From Edaphobacter paludis (GTDB lineage Bacteria > Acidobacteriota > Terriglobia > Terriglobales > Acidobacteriaceae): a DNA stretch of 64,000 nt. A program made the translations under genes and the position numbers. Location: NCBI RefSeq assembly GCF_039993895.1, contig NZ_CP121194.1, positions 1,860,001-1,924,000 on the forward strand. Direction: 5' to 3'. Shown here in pieces: positions 9,459 to 17,901 of the stretch; positions within the stretch are counted from its first letter, which is position 1, and each line of letters begins with the position of its first letter. The notes beneath the pieces were generated by a model that saw only the letters and a list, made by a program, of their open reading frames with translations, did no database searches and had not been told where the DNA came from.

Positions 9459-10559
9459 ATGACAATGCGCAAGCACGGATGGGCTCTCGTGGTAAGTTGC
9501 GTGGTTCTGTTGACCGGGACGGTGCGCAGCCAGGTCTTTGTAGTCGGTCAGAAGACTGCCACGGACGAAATCTCCACTCATTTCACCCCTACAAATCTTT
9601 CTCTTCCAGCAACTCGCATGGGCGAGCGCGGCCAGCGCGAACTGGTACGGATGCTGGTAGCCGAGCAAGGCTTTGCGCACTGCGCGCTGCCAATGGGTGC
9701 GGGGCTGACGCTTCATGCCAATGGGTCGTTGGAAACCAGCCCTGCGGCCTATAAAGAAATGATTTACAAAAAAGGGCAAGCGGCAGGCGTGGGCGACCGG
9801 GTCGTGGTCACTGCGCTGACCGTCAAAGGCAATCGTATTGCTCTGGATCTCAACGGCGGTCCCTATGTTAAGCACCGTTTCCTGCGGCATGTCCAGTTCA
9901 ATGACAATCCCGTCGTAGCGGATCAGGGGGAAGAAGCGACCGGCTCCCGCATCAATTTGGTTTTCGATGGACCTGTACCAGACCTCTCGGCCCCGGAGGT
10001 GAAAGCACTGCTTGCGCCCGTCATCGATTTTGGAGTCAAGACGACGGAACAGGCCTATGCGAACACCCTTCCTCCATTGGTGAAACAGGCAGTCGATGTG
10101 CATCAGGTATTGGTGGGCATGAACCATCGCATGGTGCTTGCAGCGATGGGAGAGCCGGAGAGCAAGATTCGCGAGAAGCAGAGCGGCGACGCCAGCGGTG
10201 GGGCCTACGAAGAATGGATCTATGGTCATGAGCCGCAGACGATCCACTTTATAAAATTCGTTGGCGATCGGGTTACCGTCGTCGAGATCGCCGAATTGGG
10301 TAAGCCCCTTGAGATCCACGACAAGGATGAGATGGGCGGATATAACCCGCCTGCGCCTACGCGGGAGGTCGCGATGGGCGATCAGGCGCCCGGAACGAGC
10401 GCCAGCGGGCAAGCGCAGCCGCCTACGTTGCGCAAGCCGGGTGAGCCAGTGCCGTCGGGAGGGTCAGGTAAAGTGCAGTTTCCAACTGCTAAACAGCCCG
10501 TTGCTCCAATCCCCCCGGTTCCCACGATGGGTTCTCCCACCGATCCGCATCTCCGTTAG
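9459..10559 (+). CDS. Secreted protein of unknown function with BamE-like segment and proline-rich tail
   Basis: A 366-residue protein with an N-terminal signal peptide (hydrophobic core ALVVSCVVLLTGTV, cleavage probably after VRS). The middle (VLVGMNHRMVLAAMGEPESK, then YEEWIYG and FIKFVGDRVTVVE) has the 'i..GM....V...lG.P' then 'W.YG' pattern seen in BamE/SmpA- and DUF2845-like folds, but similarity is only at that level. The last 70 residues are rich in Pro, Gly and Gln (low complexity). It probably acts in the periplasm or outer membrane. An earlier in-frame ATG is not apparent; the start at 9459 follows GAGG-like TGAGGTGCTGCC. Confidence 0.72.
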   Translation: MTMRKHGWALVVSCVVLLTGTVRSQVFVVGQKTATDEISTHFTPTNLSLPATRMGERGQRELVRMLVAEQGFAHCALPMGAGLTLHANGSLETSPAAYKEMIYKKGQAAGVGDRVVVTALTVKGNRIALDLNGGPYVKHRFLRHVQFNDNPVVADQGEEATGSRINLVFDGPVPDLSAPEVKALLAPVIDFGVKTTEQAYANTLPPLVKQAVDVHQVLVGMNHRMVLAAMGEPESKIREKQSGDASGGAYEEWIYGHEPQTIHFIKFVGDRVTVVEIAELGKPLEIHDKDEMGGYNPPAPTREVAMGDQAPGTSASGQAQPPTLRKPGEPVPSGGSGKVQFPTAKQPVAPIPPVPTMGSPTDPHLR

Positions 10560-10714
10560 AGCTTCAGTCGTGTAAACTCTTGAGAGAGCCTCAATCGCAG
10601 TCCTTCTCCTCCGATTCCTGCCGTGGCCTGTCCCGGACAATCTTTACGAGAAGTTCCGGATGAATGTCATCCAGCGCGCGAGCCGAAACATTCGCACCAG
10701 GGAGAGCAAGAATT

Positions 10715-10894
10715 ATGGCGAAGATTGCCAAGACCGGCGACCGTAAAAAGGTCATGGACACCAACAAGAGCACGGATTGTCCGAAGTGCTCCAAACCAAC
10801 CCGTATCGTTAAGCGCGTGAAGGATCGGGAGCGTGGAATCCCCGGCGGAGTCTATATCTCCTGTTCGGCGTGTGAGTTCTTCGAGAAGCTGTAG
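10715..10894 (+). CDS. Small C4 zinc-ribbon protein
   Basis: A 59-residue protein starting MAKIAKTGDRKKVMDTNK. It has two cysteine pairs, CPKC near residue 22 and CSAC near residue 52, separated by a basic strand region (IVKRVKDRERGIPGG), as in a zinc ribbon. A frame extension upstream to 10664 exists, but the ATG at 10715 has a GGAGAG Shine-Dalgarno site at 10701, which decides the start. A terminator follows directly. Function unknown; nucleic-acid binding is plausible from basic charge and fold, which is inference. Confidence 0.75.
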   Translation: MAKIAKTGDRKKVMDTNKSTDCPKCSKPTRIVKRVKDRERGIPGGVYISCSACEFFEKL

Positions 10895-10916
10895 TTCTTA
10901 GCGGATCTGATTGTAA

Positions 10917-10944
10917 ACAAAGGGCCCCAATTCGGGCTCTTTGT
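10917..10944 (+). terminator. Rho-independent terminator after the zinc-ribbon gene
   Basis: AAAGGGCCC pairs with GGGCTCTTT (one G-U) around a short AATT-centred loop, with TTTGTTG behind it. Confidence 0.7.
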
Positions 10945-11126
10945 TGCGTCTGGAGGAGTTTATTTTCCCGCGGATTATTTATTTTTATGGAACCGCGATA
11001 GATACCTCCTTTTCAAGGGTGAGATACGTCGAACCAAAGTCGTACAAAAAAATGCTGTTGCAGCCCTTGACGATCGTCTGCCGCAACGGGCAGACTCTAC
11101 AACTGGAAAGTAGGAAAACCAGGATT

Positions 11127-12029
11127 ATGACACCCTCCTCCGTAGCATCTTCCCCAGCCTCGACGTTTGCTTCTTTGCCCCATTTCGATCGCCCCACCTT
11201 CCTGATGTGTGCGCCCGAATGGTATGACGTGAATTACGTCATCAATCCATGGATGGCAGGCAATCTCCATCAATCTTCGCGGGATACAGCGTTCACCCAA
11301 TGGAAGGCGCTGCATCAGCAGCTGCAGCGGCTTGCCGATGTGCGGCTCCTTCATCCCCGGCAAGGTTCGCCGGATATGGTTTTTGTGGGTCACTCCGCGC
11401 TGGTCCAGCACGGCGTAGCTGCCGTCTCCAGCTTTGCGCATCCGCAACGCCAGACCGAAGAAGCGCATCTACGGCGCTGGTTTCAGGACGCCGGATTCCT
11501 GGTATGGGAGACGCCCCGTGAGACGGCGTTTGAGGGAGAAGGTGACGTTGTTTTTAGCGCAGCGGGCGATAAGCTCTGGGCTGCGCATGGATCGAGAACC
11601 TGCAAGCAAAGTCATAAACATCTTGCGGACGCCTGGCATACAACTGTCACCTCGCTCCACCTCGTCGATCCACGCTTTTACCACCTGGATCTTTGCTTCG
11701 CTCCACTGAGCGGCGGGGAACTGATTTATTTTCCAGAGGCGTTCGATGCGGTCTCGCTGGCGAAGATCGAAGCCGCCTACAGTGCCGATAAGCGCATTGT
11801 GGTCAGCGAGATGGAAGCTACTCAGTTTGCTTGCAACGTCATCAATATTGGCAAGCATATCCTGATGGGCAAGGTTGAGACTGATTTGGCGCAACGGCTT
11901 CGGGCCCGAGGCTATGAGGTCGAAGAGCTAAATTTGAGCGAGTTCATTCGCGGCGGCGGATCGGCAAAATCGCTGGTTCTGCGTTTGAGCGATATGGATG
12001 TCACTCATGGTTCTGCTGTGAAGGCTTGA
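11127..12029 (+). CDS. Amidinotransferase/dimethylargininase-fold protein with atypical active site
   Basis: About 300 residues from ATG 11127. The open frame continues upstream to 10941 but that extension runs through a terminator and is not protein-like. The fold is recognised by FLMCAPEWYDVNYVINPWM at the N-terminus, MVFVGHSALV, EGEGDVVF, the FYHLDLCF strand (catalytic His186 in HLD), ATQFACNVINIG and the C-terminal GGGSAKSLVLRL. In dimethylargininases and arginine deiminase relatives the last motif normally carries the nucleophilic cysteine (…KC…). Here that position reads Ser282, so hydrolase activity is doubtful. A strong terminator follows at 12046. Annotated databases often call such proteins 'N-dimethylarginine dimethylaminohydrolase'. 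Confidence 0.75.
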   Translation: MTPSSVASSPASTFASLPHFDRPTFLMCAPEWYDVNYVINPWMAGNLHQSSRDTAFTQWKALHQQLQRLADVRLLHPRQGSPDMVFVGHSALVQHGVAAVSSFAHPQRQTEEAHLRRWFQDAGFLVWETPRETAFEGEGDVVFSAAGDKLWAAHGSRTCKQSHKHLADAWHTTVTSLHLVDPRFYHLDLCFAPLSGGELIYFPEAFDAVSLAKIEAAYSADKRIVVSEMEATQFACNVINIGKHILMGKVETDLAQRLRARGYEVEELNLSEFIRGGGSAKSLVLRLSDMDVTHGSAVKA

Positions 12030-12045
12030 TTCGAAAGGAACTACC

Positions 12046-12088
12046 GGTCCCTGATCTTCGTTCTCCGGCGAAGGTCAGGGGCCTTTTT
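12046..12088 (+). terminator. Rho-independent terminator
   Basis: GGTCCCTGATCTTCG pairs with CGAAGGTCAGGGGCC (15 positions with G-U pairs) followed by TTTTT at 12084-12088, just after the amidinotransferase-like gene. Confidence 0.8.
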
Positions 12089-12143
12089 GTTTCCTGGGTC
12101 GGAATGTCGGAAAGTAGTTGAGGCGATAGATAGTTGCCTTGAA

Positions 12144-12863
12144 CTATCTGTCAGTCCCGGAGGCCCGTTCGATCTCTTTGAGGATAGATTCTGCAGTCTC
12201 GGCTGGATTGGCGGCGCGGGTTATGGGTCTCCCGACGACCAGCATAGAGGCTCCGCGCTCGATGGCGATGGTCGGGGTGGCGATACGCTTCTGATCGCCG
12301 ACGTCGCTGCCGGCGGGACGGATCCCGGGAATGACCAGGAGAGGACCGCTGCCCAACTCTGAGCGGAGGATGCCTGCTTCTTCAGGGGAGCAGACCATTC
12401 CGTTGATACCGGACTTCTGAGCGAGCTTTGCGAGGCGCAGCACCTGGTCGGCGGGAGAAGAGGTTACGCCTATGGCGGCGAGTTGGGCGGCGTCCATGCT
12501 GGTGAGCACAGTGACGGCGAGAAGCCGGGGGGAATCGGGCGCCTGAGCTGCTTCTGTTGCTGCAGCCATCATCGCTGGGCCGCCGGAGGCATGGATCGTC
12601 AGCAGTGAGGCTCCAGCCTGGGTGGCGGAACGAATGGCTCCCGCAACGGTGTTGGGGATGTCGTGGAGCTTGAGGTCGAGGAAGACGTTGAAGCCGCGGT
12701 TGCGGAGAGTCTCGACGAAGGCGTTACCGGTGGCGTAATAGAGCTCCATGCCGACCTTGAACCATTGGCAGGTGCCGGAGAGCTGGTCGACAAGGTCAAG
12801 AGCGGATTTGGCGGAAGGGAAGTCGAGGGCTACGGCGAGGCGGTCTTTTGGGGTGAGTTCCAC
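12144..12863 (-). CDS. pyrF: Orotidine-5'-phosphate decarboxylase
   Basis: A 239-residue TIM-barrel enzyme that decarboxylates OMP to UMP in the last step of pyrimidine synthesis. Signature: VFLDLKLHDIPNTV (catalytic D-x-K-x-x-D), VHASGGPAMM-type phosphate region, VIPGIRP and MLVVGRPIT. The start codon is GTG at 12863 (GTGGAACTCACC). Length and order are typical for the PyrF type 1 family. The rlpA-like gene lies upstream on the same strand. Confidence 0.96.
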   Translation of the reverse strand: MELTPKDRLAVALDFPSAKSALDLVDQLSGTCQWFKVGMELYYATGNAFVETLRNRGFNVFLDLKLHDIPNTVAGAIRSATQAGASLLTIHASGGPAMMAAATEAAQAPDSPRLLAVTVLTSMDAAQLAAIGVTSSPADQVLRLAKLAQKSGINGMVCSPEEAGILRSELGSGPLLVIPGIRPAGSDVGDQKRIATPTIAIERGASMLVVGRPITRAANPAETAESILKEIERASGTDR

Positions 12864-12970
12864 ATTAGCAGTGTAATTGGTCGTCGTTTGTATAACTACG
12901 ACCCAATGGCTCGGCTAAGTGTTTCCAAACCCACACTTCGCCGGCACCGGGTATTTCGGATTACGAGAGG

Positions 12971-13504
12971 CTATTCGCCGGTGTGGGCGTTGGGGAGAAC
13001 AGGGATCTGAAGCTGGGCCAGTAGTTCTTGTGCCAGCTTGGGATCGCCTCCGCGTACAGGTTCCAACTTGACCTTGGCCAAGCCGTGAATACCTACGGCG
13101 CGAGCCGCTGCGTAGGAGAGGTCGACGACACGATCCTCAGGTACTGGGCCACGGTCGTTGACACGAACGAAGATGGACTTGTGGTTGCGAAGGTTGGTGA
13201 CTCTGATCCAACTGCCTAGAGGGAGGCTGCGGTGCGCGCAGGTGAGGGCATTCATGTCGAAGGCCTCGCCCGTGGCGGTCTTGTGCCCCTGAAAGCGAAT
13301 GCCGTACCAGGAGGCTTCGCCAATCTGGTACCAGTGATGGGCCTTTGCTTTTTGTGCCGTGTGGTTTGCAGAATCTTTTGCGGCTGGTGCGGGATCGCTT
13401 GCCGATGCCGCAGCGCCGAACGCCAACATCAGCGTTACGACGACCACTCCGCCTTTCATCATAGTGACCTTGCGGTCGCGTATTGTGGAAGGAATCAGTT
13501 TCAT
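12971..13504 (-). CDS. RlpA-like septal ring lytic transglycosylase
   Basis: About 177 residues from the ATG at 13504 (MKLIPSTIRDRK), which has a GTGGAG Shine-Dalgarno site 5-6 bases upstream; an in-frame ATG at 13540 lacks one. A signal peptide is followed by the double-psi beta-barrel domain: GEASWYG, HKTATGEAFDMN, TCAHRSLPLGSWIRVTN and VRVNDRGPVPEDRVVDLS, the conserved RlpA core with its catalytic aspartate in NDRGP. RlpA proteins cleave denuded peptidoglycan glycan strands at the septum. There is no SPOR domain, so this is a short RlpA form. Confidence 0.88.
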   Translation of the reverse strand: MKLIPSTIRDRKVTMMKGGVVVVTLMLAFGAAASASDPAPAAKDSANHTAQKAKAHHWYQIGEASWYGIRFQGHKTATGEAFDMNALTCAHRSLPLGSWIRVTNLRNHKSIFVRVNDRGPVPEDRVVDLSYAAARAVGIHGLAKVKLEPVRGGDPKLAQELLAQLQIPVLPNAHTGE

Positions 13505-13663
13505 GCAATCTCCACTACTTATTGTCTTGAGTTGAACCAACTAAGTCAAACGCCGAGAATGATTTAAGTGGCTAACGGCATTGCCTGATCCAAGCGTCTG
13601 TGCTATAGGAATCTGAAAGAAGGATGGCCGTTATTCGGACGGATTAGCGGCTTTTAATGCTGA

Positions 13664-13706
13664 ATTCATCCCTTTTCGGGATGAATCGGCGATATGCTGT
13701 TTTTTT
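13664..13706 (+). other. Hairpin and T-tract in the thiD leader
   Basis: A perfect 9-bp inverted repeat ATTCATCCC / GGGATGAAT (13664-13672 and 13678-13686) with loop TTTTC lies 46 bases before thiD and is followed at 13700 by a run of seven T. It could be an attenuator for thiD or a terminator. I see no TPP-riboswitch core in the leader. Confidence 0.4.
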
Positions 13707-13751
13707 CGCAGAATTGCAAATAAAGACGATTTTTCGGGTTTTGCCTCCAAA

Positions 13752-14561
13752 ATGCAGACTGTGTTGACGATTGCCGGGTTCGATCCCTCTTCGGGCGCTG
13801 GAGTGACGGCGGATCTGATGGTGTTTGCGGCGCACGACTTATTTGGAACTTCCTGCATTACCAGCTTGACGGTGCAGTCCACGATGGGGGTCAAAGCGGC
13901 ATATCCGATACGGCCGGAGACGGTGCGGGCGACGCTCGATTGCCTTGAGGAAGATCTTCCGAGTTCGGGCATCAAGATTGGGATGCTTGCCATGGAAGAG
14001 ACTGTTGCCACTGTGGCTGATTTTCTGAGCGTTTTACGGAGCCGTGGGAGCCGGATCCCGGTGGTGCTGGACCCGGTCTTGCGATCGAGTTCGGGCAGGG
14101 AACTGCTGGAAGAGGATGGAGTGGAGGTCCTGCGCAAGCGGCTGCTGCCGCTGGTGGACTGGGTGACTCCCAATATTGATGAGCTGGGAATTTTGACTGG
14201 AAGGCGAGTGTCGGGGCGCGGAGATGTCCCGGATGCGGCGCGAGCGCTTCAGGCTGCAGGCCAAGGGTTGAATGTCTTTGCTACTGGAGGTCATCTGACG
14301 CCCCCCGACGATTTTCTGCTGACAGCGGCGGGCGGGACGTGGTGGCTCCCGGGAGCGCGGATCGATTCGACTTCGACGCATGGAACGGGGTGTGCGCTTT
14401 CGAGCGCGCTTTTATGCGGGCTGGTGACGGGGAAGGGTTCACATGAGGCTGCGGTAGGGGCGAAGCTATATGTGGCCGAGGCAATACGGACGGCGGCAGG
14501 GTTGGGAAAAGGGAAAGGGCCGCTGAATCATCTTTGGACGCTGGGGCGGTTTTCAGAATGA
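13752..14561 (+). CDS. thiD: Hydroxymethylpyrimidine/phosphomethylpyrimidine kinase
   Basis: A 269-residue ribokinase-fold enzyme that phosphorylates HMP to HMP-PP for thiamine synthesis. Motifs: VLTIAGFDPSSGAGVTADL at the N-terminus, GIKIGML, PVVLDPVLRSSSG, TPNIDELGIL, and the ATP/anion-hole GTGCALSSAL with the catalytic Asp region STSTHGTGC just before it. Length is normal. The ATG at 13752 has no clear Shine-Dalgarno site (leader reads GCCTCCAAA), and a hairpin with a T-tract precedes it. Other thiamine genes are not adjacent. Confidence 0.95.
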   Translation: MQTVLTIAGFDPSSGAGVTADLMVFAAHDLFGTSCITSLTVQSTMGVKAAYPIRPETVRATLDCLEEDLPSSGIKIGMLAMEETVATVADFLSVLRSRGSRIPVVLDPVLRSSSGRELLEEDGVEVLRKRLLPLVDWVTPNIDELGILTGRRVSGRGDVPDAARALQAAGQGLNVFATGGHLTPPDDFLLTAAGGTWWLPGARIDSTSTHGTGCALSSALLCGLVTGKGSHEAAVGAKLYVAEAIRTAAGLGKGKGPLNHLWTLGRFSE

Positions 14562-14705
14562 GACCCGAGGGAGAAACCCTATTCCGGAAATTAGGAGATA
14601 GGAAGCTCGGAGCGGTGGACGTGAAAAGATTCTTGCGGCGGCGAAGGGGGAAGCTCCTATAATTTCGAACTGCCAGTGACTTCTTCTTTGAGAGGGATTT
14701 TCTTT

Positions 14706-15410
14706 ATGCGACTTGTTCATGGATCTACGCTTGCCATTGCTCTTGCTCTTCTTGTTCCTGCGTTTGTGGGTGCACAGGGGCAGGGGGATTCTTCCCGCGC
14801 TGTGGCCGGTGGCGGCATCTCGGCTGCCGGGTGGACGGGGAAGATTGATGCCAACGCGGCAAAGGCTGGCCAGACGATCAAGGATGCGAAGCTGTCCGAA
14901 GAGGGCAACGTGCTGCATGTGACGACCGGGCCGGCAGTGACGTATTGGAATCCTGCGAACAAGGCAGCGGGCGACTATACCGTGAGCGCGACGTTCACTG
15001 AGCCGAAGTACATGAACCTGAACGACCATCCGCATCCTTACGGCGTTTTTATTGCTGGCAACGATATGGGGACTGATCAGCAGAGCGACCTTTACTGCGC
15101 GGCGTATGGGAATGGCACCTTCATTGTGCGCGGATTTGGGCCAGAGCCGTTTCGCATGAATGGACGGAGCGGAGAATCGGACGCTGTGCACAAGGCCGCA
15201 GGGCCGGGACAGCCTGTGACGCAGACGATCGCGCTTTCGGTGAAGGGCGACAAGGTGGAGTGCGCGATCAATGGCACGGTCGTGGCGAGCTACAACAAAT
15301 CGGAGCTGGTGACGGCGGGAAAGCTGAAGTCGACCGACGGGGTTTATGGGATTCGTTTTTCGCACAACACCGAGGGAACGGTGGCGGATTTGAAACTGAC
15401 GAAGCCATAA
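14706..15410 (+). CDS. Secreted concanavalin-like beta-sandwich protein
   Basis: About 234 residues from ATG 14706, with GAGAGGGA upstream. A signal peptide (LAIALALLVPAFVGAQG) is followed by a single domain with the look of a DUF1080/LamG-type beta sandwich: VTYWNPANKAAGDYTVSATF, HPHPYGVFIAGND, TQTIALSVKGDKVECAINGT and GVYGIRFSHNTEG. This fold in acidobacteria often binds or hydrolyses carbohydrate, but no catalytic residues can be assigned. It sits alone between thiD and a PfpI-like gene. Confidence 0.75.
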   Translation: MRLVHGSTLAIALALLVPAFVGAQGQGDSSRAVAGGGISAAGWTGKIDANAAKAGQTIKDAKLSEEGNVLHVTTGPAVTYWNPANKAAGDYTVSATFTEPKYMNLNDHPHPYGVFIAGNDMGTDQQSDLYCAAYGNGTFIVRGFGPEPFRMNGRSGESDAVHKAAGPGQPVTQTIALSVKGDKVECAINGTVVASYNKSELVTAGKLKSTDGVYGIRFSHNTEGTVADLKLTKP

Positions 15411-15594
15411 AAACCCGTCTAAAAACGATGGACAACAAGGAACGGCGATGTTGGGCGGCTGGGCAGCCAAGTGGCTTAACGGTGGTAAGTCGCCTGTCCG
15501 CGAAGTGTTATTTGTGCCTCCAACGGACATCCTGCCCGCGGACAACGGTCGTGTGCCCAATCGAATCTGACCTATTTAAGAGGAAAGGTGGAAT

Positions 15595-16188
15595 ATGAGC
15601 ATTCTCGGCAAAGAAGAGAGCGGAAAGCTAAAAGGCAAACGCGTGGCGATTGTGGCCACAGAGGGTTTCGAGCAGGTTGAGCTAACCAAACCGAAAAAGG
15701 CTTTGGAGGACGCTGGAGCACAGGTCGACGTCATTGCTCCAAAGGCCGGAATCAAATCGGGCAAGATCAAAGGGTGGGACATGACCGACTGGGGTGAGTC
15801 CGTCAAAGTTGACGTAGAGCTTTCCGAGGCGAAGGAAGGGAGCTACGACGCGCTTCTGCTCCCTGGAGGAGTGATGAGCCCGGATAAGCTTCGGATGGAT
15901 CCACAGGCCGTCGCTTTCATCAAGAGCTTCTTCACGGCGAATAAACCGGTTGCGGCGATCTGTCACGGCTCGTGGACACTGATCGAGGCGGACGTGGTGC
16001 GCGGAAAGACGCTTACTTCGTGGCCGTCGTTGCAGACCGACCTTCGCAATGCAGGCGCCAAATGGGTTGATCAGGAGGTCGTCGAAGACAACGGTCTAGT
16101 GACGAGCCGCAAGCCGGACGATCTTCCTGCCTTCAATAAGACGGTAATAGAACTTTTCAGCCGGGCAACTCAACACGCTGCCGCATGA
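15595..16188 (+). CDS. DJ-1/PfpI family protein (type 1 glutamine amidotransferase-like)
   Basis: A 197-residue protein. The DJ-1/PfpI core is visible: VAIVATEGFEQVEL with the conserved acidic residue, YDALLLPGGVMSP, and the nucleophile elbow AICHGSW with Cys123. Family members include Hsp31-like glyoxalases, YhbO/YajL deglycase candidates and PfpI proteases; this one belongs by length and motif to the YhbO/PfpI1 branch, which is linked to stress and carbonyl damage. The start ATG at 15595 has GAGGAAAGGTGG upstream. It ends against a perfect inverted-repeat terminator shared with pepA. Confidence 0.9.
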   Translation: MSILGKEESGKLKGKRVAIVATEGFEQVELTKPKKALEDAGAQVDVIAPKAGIKSGKIKGWDMTDWGESVKVDVELSEAKEGSYDALLLPGGVMSPDKLRMDPQAVAFIKSFFTANKPVAAICHGSWTLIEADVVRGKTLTSWPSLQTDLRNAGAKWVDQEVVEDNGLVTSRKPDDLPAFNKTVIELFSRATQHAAA

Positions 16189-16204
16189 TCCCATTTGTTC
16201 GCTT

Positions 16205-16244
16205 TGACCAGCAGATAAATAGTGCCTCGTTTATCTGCTGGTCA
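16205..16244. terminator. Bidirectional terminator between converging genes
   Basis: A perfect 15-bp inverted repeat, TGACCAGCAGATAAA / TTTATCTGCTGGTCA, with a 10-base loop lies between the stops of the PfpI-like gene and pepA. No long T-tract follows on either side. Confidence 0.65.
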
Positions 16245-16249
16245 GAATC

Positions 16250-17806
16250 CTATGCTGAATAGCTGCGCACCCACTCCAAAATTGAACGCACCGCAATTCC
16301 GGTCGGGCCCTTAGCAATTGCGGGCTTGACCTCTTCGTTCCATGCGCATCCGGCGATGTCGAGATGCACCCAAGGTGTGTCTCCTACGAACTCCTTCAGA
16401 AACAGCGCCGCCGTAATCGCTCCACCCCAGCGCGTTCCGCCGGTGTTCCGGATGTCTGCAATCTGGCTGTTGATCTGTTCGCGATAATCATCGGTGCAGG
16501 GAAGCCGCCAGAATTTTTCGCCCGAGGTCTTCAGCGAGTTTTGGAATCTTTCGCAGGCCTCCTCGTTGTTCGAGAACAATCCGGCATTCAACATTCCCAG
16601 CGCAACCACGCATGCGCCGGTCAAGGTCGCTGCGTCGATAAGGTGGGTGCACCCCAGGGTCTTTGCGTAGTGCAGACCGTCGGCAAGCACCAGGCGGCCC
16701 TCGGCGTCGGTGTTTACAATTTCGATGGTCTTGCCGGACATGGCGGTTACCACGTCGCCGGGCTTGAATGACTTGCCGTCGGGCATGTTCTCCGCCGAGC
16801 AGATGACGCTGATGACCTTCACCTTCGGTTTCAACTGGGCGATGGCGCGCATGGCGCCGATCATGGCAGCGGCCCCGGCCATGTCGTACTTCATCTTCTC
16901 CATGCCGTCGGCAGGTTTGATGGAGATTCCGCCTGTATCGAACGTGATGCCCTTGCCCACCAGCCCCATTACTGGAGCGTCTTTGACGGGAGACTTGCCC
17001 TTTTCGAGCTTAGGTTCATACGTCATGACGATGAGCGCCGGAGGCTCGGCCGATCCTTGCGCTACCGCCCAGAAGGCACCCATCTTCAACTCATGCAGCT
17101 TCTCTGTCGAGAAGACCTCGCACTTCAATCCCATCTCGGCGCACATCGCCGCCGCACGCTGGCCGAGCACGGTCGGCGTCAGCACATTGCCCGGTTCATT
17201 GACCAGCGACCGGGTAAAATTCTGCGCCGCAGCCACGATCAGGCCTTCATCGAAGCCCTGCTGAATCTCCGCACGGGTTGATTTCTCTGTCTCCTTGGCA
17301 AGAATCGAGAGCGTCTGCAAGGCGGTATCTTTACGGTCGCTCTTATAGGTGTCGTAGTCAGGGTCGGCCAGCGATGCGCCCTCAATCAAGGCCCGCGACA
17401 TCAACATGCACGGCAGCTCGTCGAGATGCTCGTCAGACAAGGCGTGGTCCTCGGGGAAGACGATCGCAATCTGGCGCAGGCCGCGTGGCTTGGCTGCGCG
17501 CACTGCGGCACCGCCCGCTTTGCGGACCTCATCGACAGAGAGCGATTTGGCCTTGCCCATGCCTACGAGCAGCAGTCGCTCGGCTTTCAGTCCATTTGGA
17601 GCGTGGAGCAGCAGAGTCTCGCCCAAACCGGCCTTGAACTCGCCCGATGCCATGACCTTCTCGGCGGCATCCGTCACCGCGTCCGACGTGGATAGCAGAG
17701 CCGGCAGTGGTTCTGCATCATTCGCCGTGGCAATATCTACAGCAAATACCGCAAGCATGGGTGTAGCAAACCCGGCCGCATCCTGAAAGAGAAGCTTCGC
17801 ATCCAT
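16250..17806 (-). CDS. pepA: Leucyl aminopeptidase (M17)
   Basis: About 518 residues from ATG 17806 (MDAKLLFQDAAGF); alternative in-frame ATGs occur at 17836 and 17983, the last giving a basic, non-homologous extension. The M17 catalytic domain is complete: GLVGKGITFDTGGISIKP (metal-binding Lys and Asp), YDMAGAAAM, NTDAEGRLVLADGL (metal ligands and catalytic Arg) and the C-terminal GGAITAALFL and WVHLDIAGCAW. It releases N-terminal residues from peptides in the cytosol as a hexameric dizinc enzyme. smpB follows the opposite end on the same strand, 95 bases upstream of this start. Confidence 0.95.
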   Translation of the reverse strand: MDAKLLFQDAAGFATPMLAVFAVDIATANDAEPLPALLSTSDAVTDAAEKVMASGEFKAGLGETLLLHAPNGLKAERLLLVGMGKAKSLSVDEVRKAGGAAVRAAKPRGLRQIAIVFPEDHALSDEHLDELPCMLMSRALIEGASLADPDYDTYKSDRKDTALQTLSILAKETEKSTRAEIQQGFDEGLIVAAAQNFTRSLVNEPGNVLTPTVLGQRAAAMCAEMGLKCEVFSTEKLHELKMGAFWAVAQGSAEPPALIVMTYEPKLEKGKSPVKDAPVMGLVGKGITFDTGGISIKPADGMEKMKYDMAGAAAMIGAMRAIAQLKPKVKVISVICSAENMPDGKSFKPGDVVTAMSGKTIEIVNTDAEGRLVLADGLHYAKTLGCTHLIDAATLTGACVVALGMLNAGLFSNNEEACERFQNSLKTSGEKFWRLPCTDDYREQINSQIADIRNTGGTRWGGAITAALFLKEFVGDTPWVHLDIAGCAWNEEVKPAIAKGPTGIAVRSILEWVRSYSA

Positions 17807-17901
17807 AGCAACTATCGTAACCCGATTTTCAGGCATTGGGTCGAGACAAAGCTGCACGACATTTTTGCGCTCATTATGGAAAATCAGGCCTGATGGAAGA
17901 G

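Noticed and set aside
13541..13751. TPP riboswitch upstream of thiD
   Set aside because: I could not find the conserved TPP core motifs; only a simple hairpin and T-tract are present.
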